The position numbers and the translations under genes are program-made. Below are positions 15,301-27,300 of a stretch of DNA of 64,000 nucleotides, in pieces. Origin of the DNA: Smittia aterrima (lineage: Eukaryota; Arthropoda; Insecta; Diptera; Chironomidae); assembly GCA_033063855.1 (NCBI GenBank), contig CP093829.1:11604243-11668242 (forward strand), read 5' to 3'. Position 1 is the stretch's first letter. Every line of letters begins with the position of its first letter. The notes below the pieces were generated by a model that did not search any database, had not been told where the DNA came from, and saw only the letters and a program-made list of their open reading frames with translations.

Positions 15301-18300
15301 AACTCGATCCGTATAGCTCCGCATACGAATTCTCGAAAGCTCCGGTGAACGTGATGGCAGGAAAAGGAATCTAAAAATTTCAAAATAAACTTTAAAAGAC
15401 GAAAAGCATAATCTGACGAACCTCGCTAATGCTTAATAGTCGACTGTCTTGAGTTATCGAAGCTGCTTTTAAGGAATATTTCTTGAATGATTGTGTCGTC
15501 ATCAAAGTAAAGCCGTACATGGAAAAAGCAAAAGCTAGAATCCAAAATAGCCTAAAACGATTTTTGATTCTTAAAAGATGTAATTTAGTTCAAATGTTTT
15601 TTTTACTTATTGATTTTTCTGTCTTCACAAACGATGTAAACAAATCCATGAACTGAAGTTTGTTCAAAAAAGTTTTGAATAAAACTTTTAACTGCAGACT
15701 CCTGAGTTGTTTGAACTGGATGCACCTTTGGGGATCTTAAGTCAAGAATCAATCGTAGCGAAAAGAAATAAATAGCTTCAATAACGGACAATGCAGATAA
15801 ACCAGCAAACAATCCTAAAAAGATTATCAGTGAAATAAAATTACAACCGAGTTCAAACAATTTGTTAGTAACAAGACTACTAACCTATCAAGCCTCCGGT
15901 GAAAGCAAGCATGTCGACTGCAGAATAAGGGCTTTTCAAAATTAGCTGATAGTGATAGTCGTCACTAAATCTCGATTCAATCGTTGCCGCTTCGAATAAT
16001 TCCCTGTAAAGACTAATAGAATCTCAATTCGACATTTACTCAGAACACTCACTTATTGTAGTCGACGACCCTCATTTCGAATTCGTATTTCACACTTCGA
16101 CATGAATTTAAACATTTGCACTTCGATTTGTTGAGTGAAAAGTTACGTTCAACTTCATTGAAACAATTTGAGTCTAAGACTCCGCAGATTCTTGTAAATT
16201 GATTATTTCTGACCATGAAAAACTGAACACAATCGCAAGTTGCCAAAGTCAAATTTGCTAAACATTCATGCTCGCAATTTATTTTGTTGTAGACTTTGAA
16301 ATATTTTAGTATTTTCTCCTCAGGCAGGTAGCAGTTTCGTCTGAAATTTTTTGAGAAAACTGAGATAAAAGAACTTTATCTCACATTAACTTACTGTTCC
16401 GAATCAAAGGCTTCGACAGAAGTATCGTAATCCATCAATCTTGGTGTGATAAGGAACAAACTTGTTCGGTTAAAGTTTGTATAAAAGTTTTGGGAATCTT
16501 TCGAGATAATTTCGAAAGGATCGTGAAACATCAAATGATATCCTTCCTCGATGTTGCTTGTACTTAATAAACGTCTCACGCTTCCTAAGAAGTTATTCCG
16601 GTTCATTACGAGATGTGCCAATATTCCAAGTGCAGCTTCCGCAGTTTTCATTGGGTTTTCATGCTTTTGAAAGTAGTCAAATGACCCTCTTTGTGTTTTC
16701 AAAACTATCGTTTTGTTATAATTGAAATCACTCGACAGCTCGAATTGTTTGAAAACCTTTCCTTTCGGAAAATTAAAGGTGTAACAAAATCCGTTTGGTC
16801 CCAAGATTTCGGTGAAATTAAGATGAAACTTATCACTGAAGTTGCCTCTGTCAAGAGTAGAAGGATAGCCGTTGGTCCAAAGTTTTCCAAAGAATTCAGG
16901 AAAATCCATGAGTCTTGCTTTGAAATTTTCCGTTGAGATTGATATATTGAATTTTGAGAGAAAGTCGACTTTACTGGTCAAACTAATGACTTGAAGATAT
17001 TCCAAGCTTAAATTTTTTTTAAAATAATAAAATTCTTTCCAATCACTTCCTTTATCTCTCAACTTACTCAAGATCTGTGAAATTACTCAAATCCATTTCT
17101 CCAGCTTCAAGTCGAGGGATGTAAAGATTGTAATTGGTCAAGTTCACCCATGTTGACATCCCTGGACAAACAGTCATAGATGGAAAGTAGATTTCCGACA
17201 CGTGAATTGGCGTGTCATCGACAGCAATAACGAGCGGAGTTTTTGTTAGTTTTTCGATAAGCTTACCGATCCATAAACCCGAGAATATCAGCGAAATGGC
17301 CAAAGAAATTATCCAAAAGATCCTAAAATTGTTCAGCAACTTTGATAACGATTCACAATTTATGTCAATTACCTTTCCACCATGTGACTTCTTGAGTTTC
17401 CAATGTACCAAACTCCATGAATTGTGGATTTTTCAGAAAAGTTTTTTAAATAAGAACGCAACATAGCGAAAAACTCGAATGACTAACGATTGCGATTGAA
17501 AACTACGCTTTCCCTTCATAAAAATTAAAAAAAAATTAATAGATTCAATAGCGTGCCAAGCTTTTTGTGTTTTTGTTATCAAAAATCTACAAAACCTCAT
17601 TTCTTTTTTTTCTTTTAATTTTTTTTTATTTCACAAATAAATATCGAGAAGAACATTTTTGTCATGACCAGAAGTTTAATAATTATAATATTTGTGAAAG
17701 CGATGTCTGCAAGTCTTCCGTCAACTGCATTGCTTCACAGCTTTCTTATATCGCGTACTAAAAAGAATTCAAATTAAATTTTAATTTCATTGCGATTCGG
17801 TGATTTGTTTCAATTTGTACTAACCACAACATGTCGTGCTATGTTGCACATATTTTTGCCACGTCTGATTTTTCCGAAACCATTTACTCCCCAAGTTGTT
17901 CCTGAAGATTGAAAATATTTCAATTTAATTCATTATTTTCAAATTCTAACCAACCCCAAGAGTTCTTAACAAGCCAGTAAGGTCCGTGCTTTGGATCATT
18001 TCCATAGCCAACAACAATAGGTGCATGTTGTCCAATTTTATTATCTTCACAACAATCTTCAATATGGAAGACTCCGCCATGGTAATGACGGAACTTTTCA
18101 GTCAAGCAGATAGCAATTGAGACTGGACCTGCAAGAGCAACGACGTCTCTAAAAGAAATTGTCAAATTTTATTAGAACTTTAAAATTATTCTCTCACCTC
18201 ATGAAGGTTTCGTTTCCAGCGGTTTTTATGAAGACGACTTGATCGATAGTAGCAGCCTTCATTTTCTTCTCGTACTTGCACTCGCCTTCGTTGGCCTCAT

Positions 18301-21300
18301 ATGGATAATCCGATAATTTAGAGATTCCATTGTCTCTTATGTACTCCAAACCAAGACGAGGGTGACCACCCTTGCAGCCCTTAGCTTTATAAGTCTCACA
18401 ATCGATCAGTTGTTGTTGCGATACTTGCATTTTAATTCCCTTCTTCAGTAAATAAGATTCGACGACTCCGGTAGTCGAGAATGTCCAGCAAGATCCGCAA
18501 TGTTCTGTGGAGAGTGTCATGAAGATTTATCGAAAAAAAATTGAAGCTTTAATAATTTACTTTGACTGCCAACTGGACTAACAATTCCTTTTTCAGTCCA
18601 ATTAATTGAGGCAGGCCCAGTAGGGAAGTGACCATTGTGGAAAGTGGCAAAACCTCTTTTGGATCTCTCATGTTCGTCGCTCTCTTCTTCATCATATCCT
18701 GCCAAGAACTTATCCATTTCCTCCTTAGACATATCAGAATGTTCAAATAGTCCAGTTATGTAGGAAACTTTTCCTTGTTCGTAGAGCTTATTGTGGTCGT
18801 CGATTTCTCTTTGGTTCTTTAAAACATTTACCATTGCATGCTTCTCATCGTCATCGCTATCATATTCCTTATTAAACTTTCTTTTAAAATCCTCAAAAAT
18901 CTTTCTGTCTGATGCTGCTTCGCAGTAAGACAAGATTACAAACGCAACTATTATTGAAAAAGCTTTCATCGTTTCAAACTCTGAACTAAACAGATCAATG
19001 ATGTTCGAGCAGTTTTATAGAAAAACTTTATGTAAATCAATGGAAAATTCACGTTCTTTAATTAATTTGAATTTCAAACAACTTTTAATCGTTATGAAAT
19101 AATTGAAGTTCAATGTTAATTTTAATTGTTCAACGAAATTAGTGCACGTGAGTCGGTTAAATTAAATTTTGTGAGAAAATCTGATATTTGTTTCTTTAAG
19201 AAAATTACTCAGGTCATTCCGCTCAATCATCATTCCAGATTCCACTGAGAGCGCGTCGAAAGTGAATCAGATACATAAAACATTAAATAGTCCAAAAATG
19301 GAGCCGTTGTCGACAGAGAGACTGTCTGGACGTTGCTTTATGGACATTTTGGAGCGGGGCAACTTGCCAGTTCTTTGTTTTCTCAGATGAAACAACGACT
19401 TGAACTGATTTTCGATTTTTCGACGATCTCTGCTCTCGTCTATCTTCATTCCTCTTTGAATTTCTATCGGAGTTGAGCTCTAAAGGCTTAACTAGGCAGC
19501 AATCGTAAAATGCAAAGTGCTTGTAAATGTTGCGAGTTTTGAATGCGCAAACACACAATTGGGAAATTAGAAAAACGATTTCAGCTTCTTTTAACTGAGG
19601 TCGTGATAACGAAAGCAATTTAATTGAATTGCCACTTGGCGACAAGCACGAGAGTTTGCTGCTTTGCATAAATCGATTGTAGTTTCACTTCTATGCGCCT
19701 TCGGCTCAAACATTTCTTTCTTTTGAAGCTTCAACAGTTTGCTGTTGTCGATCGTCTTCTATCCAATTATTTTTCGTTCTCCAAATCACCCGAAAAACTG
19801 CTTTGCCTTTTATAGTCGCAAGCAAGTCGCAGGAGCAAAAGAATTCCAAGTTGATGATCAATTATTTCCATATAAAGTCGAACGAGAATTGATGACTGAT
19901 TTTTTTTGCGCTCGAGTTTTCCATCCTTTTGTTCTCGATGGAGAATCTTTCGGTTCGTTGCTAGTTTGCTTTCATAAAAATGCGAAAACGAGCAAAATGA
20001 GTTTTATGAAAATTCCCAGTGAGACGACAACCGATCGAGAAACTCGTTAACTGATCAAATTGAAGCTTTATCGAGAGTTCAAAAGTCTCGGTAATAAATT
20101 CAAAATCGTTCGATAAAGAAGCTAAAACTTCACGAGATTCTATCGCGGGCAGCGAATTCCGAAGCTTAATTTAAAAAGTTCCCATAGAACGCAACGCTCG
20201 ACATCGATGCATCGTGATTTGCTTGTTAGTGAAGCTCTTCCGCTTCTAGCGCGCTAATCATTTATTAAATTCATGTTTCGCTTTACTTTTTCGCGCGCTC
20301 GCCAACGAACGAGAGAGAAATTTCCATGAACATGTTGCATATGATAAAACTAACAAGCGTTTCGTTGATTTGAAATACTTTCCGCTGACCAGAGTTCATT
20401 GGCTCAGTGTCGAAGGAAATTTCACATGCATTGCTTTGTAGCGAGAAAACCTAGGTGGGTTGGGGTCTCTTCGTCAATGATGTAACCTCTGAATTAATTT
20501 AATTAAACTCTTCAACTAAATTTCAAAACTTGAATTCACGAATTTCAGAAAGAAAAATTGTATTATAGTTAAAATTCTTTGACGATCCCTACGGTGATCA
20601 AACATTAAATGTTCTTCATTCCATTCCTCGTCTGTTTGCCTTTCAATTTTGTTAAGGGAAGCGCATCGAAATCGCCGGTAAATATTTGAAAATGCAATTA
20701 CAATAACAGCCGAGCATGAGTTTATTATTTAAATTATCCACGAAAAAAAAGTTTTTCTCTTCTCGCTGGCGGTGGCTGAGTAATCGAAATTAAATCTCGA
20801 ACTACCGATGAGAACAAATCGTTTTCGGTGATGACGTTTCAACCATTTATATGCACTCAACATTCAAGAAGGGAAAGAAGATGTAACTGCACGGAGAGTG
20901 GTGAGAAAACTACCGAATGATGCACTTACCCGAAGGCCTCGAAAGTTATTTATAACAAATATTTACAAACAAATACTTTTTGGCCTCTTGTGCACCTCGC
21001 TTTGAAAGGAAAGAGCGAAAGGAGTTTGTTTATATCGAATGAAGAATCCCATGAAAGAAAGAAACCAATAACTGTTTATTTCGACTTTCCAGACGCATTT
21101 TGATTGCGTAAGAGTAAAAAAAACTGAACTCAACTCTCGTGAAATTTACGGCAAATTTGCGTCTAATTAAAATACTTTAAGATCTAGAAAAATAAAAAGA
21201 CGAAGTTCCACGTTCAGCGACAAACAATTTTTATTGGACTACATTCTTCTTATTTTTCTGTTTGCTCGACGCATTCTCTCGATGTTCAAACATGGAAGTT

Positions 21301-24300
21301 TCGTTTAGATTCTTAGACGTGCATCGCCATATTTTCATGGAAATCTCTTCGCTGCAAACTTGCTTATCACATGTTGAACATCGAAAATCGTTGCACTTTA
21401 ATTAAAACTTCCCGGAATGTAATTGCATGCACTAACTCGAGAAGTTGAGAAGTCGACACGCAGTTTCATCATTAAAGGTTTTTAAAGCCGGCAACTGAGA
21501 ATGAGAGGCAGCTCTCGGATAAATTACAATGCAATAAAGCTTATCAGTGCTCATCAGATTTCAATTATTACATCAGTGAGGAGTTTATTGCATGTTCGAA
21601 CGAGAGAAACAAGGAGATTAAAAACGTTTAACGTGTTGTGATTCATGTTGATTGAATCAAGGATCTTTTTATTTCTTAAACGAACCAGAAGTTCTCAACA
21701 CGAGATTTACAGGCTCGAGAGCACGTCAATTTTTTTGCCTTATATCGAGAAGTACTGACAAAGACCAATCTCTTACCAGAAGAAGTTACAGACCGTTTAA
21801 ATGTTCATCGAACTTAAACTTCGATCGTCGTGATCAGACAAGAAGAAACTTTTTTGCTACACGCTGCTTTTATTGATCGTTACATGATTCATCAGAATCA
21901 CTTTCGCTCTTTCATAAATGGCATTAATTGAGTTGCACTTGAGTGTGTTTCCCACACGTAGAAGTTTGGAAGTGACGCCAACGAAAATTCTTTTGAGAAA
22001 TTGCTGTCGTAAGCAAACAGAAGGCAAAGAAGAAATCAATTACGATAATTCCCAGTTGAAGACTTCTGACGCTTCTTGCAACGCATTATTGACACGAAAG
22101 GCTTTTTCGATTTTATTTTTGCGCCTCGAGGCTGTTTGTGCATGTTTCAAGAGAACGAAAAGATTGTGTTTGATTTAAGTTCAAATTTGTCGGCATTTAA
22201 GGAAAGTTATTAAGAGGGCGGCGTTTGGCTGAGCGTTTTTATCAAACAAATTTATGCTCGTTCCGGGCTCTTCTCGCTTTACTTCTTTAAATGCATTTTC
22301 TGTATAAATGAAATGCTGAGTTTTTATGGCTCCAACCCAGCCGGACGTTCACAAACGACTCGATAGGAAAAGGGTTCGAAAGGTTCTTGTTGACTGAAGT
22401 CAAGTTCTCGCTGGGACTTTCGAGTCAATTTGTATGTAAATTTTTTATGTTCCTTCGGTCAAACAACCAAAAGTCATTAAAGGAATTATTATGTGCTGAT
22501 AATAACTGATGCTCTTTGTTTATTTGTTGCCTTTTTCTGTTTAGGATGCAGTGATGTCAATATTTCAAGAAGTCACTGACTAGATTACATTAAAGTGTAA
22601 GAGATAGAGAAGCTTTTCGATTGTCTTGAAGAGAACTTTTTTAAGATTCTTAGATACTTAGAAGTCGCTGCAACTCAAAGAAATTCTTTCTGCATAAAGT
22701 GTAACAAAAAATAAATAAAATTCATTTCAACGACGCATCAATTTTATGTTCTCTTATCTCACTCTCTCGCCTCTTGTCAGAACGTTTGAGAAAATAAACA
22801 GTCATTAACATAATTTTCCGAAAGCGATTGTGTTTTCGTCTTCAGACGCAGAGAAGAAATAATTTAATCGTGTTCTGCGGCTTGCAACAACATTCTTCGC
22901 GCTTATCTTGTCACTTTAAGATGAAATTCTCGTCTCGCTGCTTCTTAATCTGAGTCAATGTTTGTTCTTTTTCCCGCAGGTGTACGAAATCAACTCTTTT
23001 AAAATTAAATCGGCTGAATCGTCGATTCCAAAAGCGTGGATACTTGAACGATCGATCGACGGCGAAAGCTTCTACCCTTGGCAGTTCTTCGCTGCTGACG
23101 ATACTGAGTGCATGTCTCGCTACAATTTGTCGGGTGCGTGTGCTTGCCTTATCATTAAATCAAACATTTTTCAACTTCTTCTCTTTGTTTTCTGCAGGCC
23201 GCAATGCAAATTATATTTTCAAGAATGACAAGGAAGTAATCTGCAGCTCAGAGTTCTCAGCGTCTTCGAAACTAAAATATGGCGAAGCAAAGTTTGTTGT
23301 AATGAATCAACGTCCATTCGAATCGTTCACACCTGATCTTATCAACTTTACACTCGCGAGATTCTTAAGAGTTCGTCTTCAAGGACTTGTGAAAAATATC
23401 AGTGAGATCGAGAAGGAACGTTCGCTGAAGTGGGAACCGGACGATGAAGACATGGAGAAGCGAAGTTACTACTCGATCCAGTCAATCATTGTTCAGGGTC
23501 GCTGCCACTGCTTTGGACATGCCGGGAAATGTCGCGAGAGAATCGACGAGAACGATAAGAACGCAAGCAAACTGCCGCAATGTGAATGCATGCACAACAC
23601 ATGCGGGAAGAACTGCGAGAAATGTTGTCCGCTTTACAATCAAAAGCCTTTTCGGATCGGAACGCCACAAAAGGAGAATCGCTGTGAGGAATGTCAGTGT
23701 CACGGTCATGCGAGTGAATGTCGATACAGCCCCGATGTAGACAAACGAAATCTCAGCATCAACATCAGAGGAAAGATGACGGGCGGTGGAGTTTGCTTCA
23801 ACTGCACGAGTTTCACGACAGGAATTAATTGCGAAAAATGTTTGCCAAACTTTTATCGTCCCTACGATCGATTGCCTAATCATGAAGTTCCTTGTCTTCC
23901 ATGCGAATGTAACGAGATTGGTTCGGTTGAAGCTTGCAATCCCATCGGAGGTAAATGTACTTGTAAACCTGGATACTCCGGATTGAGATGCGAACAATGT
24001 GCAGTTGGCTTCACTGAAACGAATGGAGTTTGTGAGAAATGTTCATGTGACATTCGTGGAACGATCTTTGGAACGATTCCTGGAGAAGAATGCGATGACA
24101 GATGCCAATGCAAACCTTTCGTTCACGGAGAAAAGTGTGACAAGTGCATTGACGGATATTTTGGACTGAGCCACGATAATCCTGAAGGTTGCTCAAAGTG
24201 TTATTGTTCAGGCATTGGAGCAACTTGTGAAAGCTTCGACGTGAAACGAGAATCGATTGAAACGCTCGATGGATGGTCTGTGACTGACATTTCGAAGACT

Positions 24301-27300
24301 CAAGTCGCTTACCCAACTCGAGACAACGAAACTGGTTTTATGGTCTTTGGAATATCAGAGCTAGGCGACATCGAAGCAGTTTACTGGTCGGCGCCTTCTG
24401 TTTATCTCGGAAATCGATTGGAAAGCTATGGATCTCATTTCCTTTTCCACATGGATTGGGTAATTGTTCGGGGAGACACAAGTGGCAAACCAACGAGTGG
24501 TCCTAACTTTATTGTCATCGGAAAGAACGGAATGAAGATTGCTTACGGTGATGGAACGTTTAAATCATCAAACGCGAGTGTTGACATTCTATTAACTGAA
24601 AATGGTTGGTATCACGTTCCTCAAACAGTCAAAGACATTGTCACTCGACTAAGAAGAACAGAATATCGAGGCGATCCCGTCACAAGAAGTCAATTCATGT
24701 CGATTTTAACAAATGTTGACAGCATTCTCATTCGTGGGACTTACCACACTGATCAAGTCGAGGGAAGTTTGAAACGCGCGACATTATATTCTGGTAACAT
24801 TGACAGTTCAAATGATATCCTGGACTTTAAGACAGAAAATGAATTCATTAGTCTCGTTGAAAAATGTTACTGCCCGTCTGGCTACACAGGGCTTTCATGC
24901 GAGGAATGTCAGTTTGGACACATTAAAATCTACGACAACTCAACGACTCACGAAAAAATCACGATTTGCTTGCCTTGTGACTGCAACGGACATTCAAGCT
25001 CATGCGATATTGAGAATGTTGAATGCGGTGAATGCTTACACAATACTTTTGGAGAAAGGTGAGTGATCGTAAAATAAATTCTATTTATTAAACTAAAATC
25101 ATTGAGAAATCTTTATAGTATTATAAAAATTCATCGTTTAGATAAAGTGTTAAATTAAGTAAAAAGATTTTGATTTGAGAACTTTGTGAAGACGCATAGA
25201 AAGCGTCGCCATCTGATGTTAGTACAAATCAACGCCTGGTTTAAACGTGTTCATGAAACCAAAGCACAATTCAATGTTTTCCATTTCCCGGCGTTTCCTT
25301 CAACAAAACTAAATTATTTTTCATTAAACTTTTTTATAATTCAAGTTTGTCTATCGAAATATATGATAGAGTTCCTGCTTGGGGGGTTGATAGAAGCACT
25401 TTGAATATTTTTGTGCTTCTACTCATCTCGATTTAGGGTAATTTTACATATCTCACCGTTGGATTCTTCATGACATCAGAAAGCTTCGATAAAAGCTTTG
25501 TTCCATTCCTGTGATGAAATTTTAAGCTCCATAAAACCATACAAAAGTTTCATTTTTCTCATGAATAAAATGAGAACTTCTTATGAATTAAAAGATATAA
25601 GACGCATATTCACTTTTGAACTCATGAATCTTATCTGACATGAAGATTAATGAAAATTTTATTATTATTTGATTTCAGATGCGAAAGTTGCAAAGCTGGA
25701 TTTTATGGAAACGCTTTGATGGGGACGACTGATGATTGCAAGCGATGCGCGTGTCCAATGATTGATGAATCGAATAATTTCAGTAACGTTTGTGAAATGA
25801 ATGATGATTCTGGTTATATTTGCACAAACTGTTCAACTGGATACGTCGGAAATCATTGTGAAAAGTGTGATGACGGATTTTATGGAAATCCGAGTGAATT
25901 AGGCTCGCGATGTCTTCCGTGTTCGTGTAATGGCGATCCATGTGATCAAGAAACCGGTAGATGCTTTAAATGCGAGGGAAACACGGAGGGCTGGCGATGT
26001 GAGCGTTGTAAAAAAGGATTTTTCGGTGATCCTCAATCCGGTTGCGAAATGTGCGAGTGCTCAGACTTTGGTGCCGTCAATAATTTGTGCGATGCGATCG
26101 ACGGAAAGTGTACATGCAAGCCAAATTACGTGGGGCAATTATGTGATCAATGTGCCGTTGGTTATGCAAATGTTTCCCTACAGTGCCCACCATGTGAGTG
26201 CGATAAAGACGGATCGACAGACGAAAATTGCGATTCCGTAAGTGGCCAGTGCTCGTGTAAATTAAATGTTAATGGCTTGAAATGCGACACGTGTGACGAA
26301 TTGTTCTTTGGATTATCGGACAACGGATGTGAAGGTGAGTCGAGAAGAAGCTTCATTATTTTTATTATTCTCAAATAATTTTCCTCAAAAACTAACTCTG
26401 AGTTTCGGGGTGGTCTTAAGTCAAAGACGTGGAGCGTCGTTCATGATTGAGGATGAAAGATGAAAAGTTTATTTTTACGACGGCAGATTTTTTATTGCGC
26501 CAGAAGTAAAAGAACTAGGCCGGAAAGATGCAAAAGTTAAAATCATTTCGCACGTTTTAACCAGCGAGCTCATCTCATTAAGCGGAAAATTGTGCGAGAA
26601 ATTTTCTGGTTTTAGAAATAGAAGGCGCACGAGACACGTCTGAGCTTCTGCCGTCCGTCTCGCTTCTACAGTAAATTAGTTTTAATTAAAAAGCAATGCG
26701 CCGCAGTGAAATCAAAGCTGAAAGTGCGAGTCACAGATAATTTCGTTCTGAGTTGTTGAGGTCGATTCCAGGGATGAAAAGTTGATTGATCGAGGAAATT
26801 GTCAGAATTTGGAGAGAATTATTTTAAATTCCAAGCTCTGACGATAACAAAATCAATTTCCTTCAAACTGTTGTTTGCTCAAAGCATGATAATTAATCTG
26901 ATAATTGAAGCCGATAAATCAATGAGTTCTCTCTCGACCTGAAGCCGAGTAGGTTTCTCGTGAAGCTTCATTCAAAAACCGGGCAGGCGAAACATGAAAT
27001 CGTGAATGAGCCATCAACGTTTGGAAGAGAATTAATCATGATTTGAGTGGTAAATCGTTATCAGCGTCTCCGTCTGCTTTCCGTTATGAAAATCGTTTAG
27101 TTAGCAAATTGATTTATTGCCTCGTGTTTATACTGAAAATGCATTTTCCATTATCTCTGCTTCTGCTCCACTCAAACCGAAAAAAAAATCGAGAAAGAAT
27201 TAATTGAATTTGCCAAGACCGTCGTCGTTGTGCAACTCTCAATCTTCACGTTGATCATCTTGAAACGGTTTCTTCAATCTATCTCGCAACGACGGACACT

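Noticed and set aside
13966..17464. Two separate, adjacent DEG/ENaC genes
   Set aside because: I first read it this way. There is no stop after unit 1 TM2 and no ATG before unit 2 HG, and all eleven exon phases agree with one reading frame.
23482..23997. Long minus-strand frame (171 codons) opposite the laminin LE repeats
   Set aside because: It is the antisense shadow of a strongly coding exon. It has no signature, promoter or splice support. The same applies to 44258-44812 and 24011-24316.
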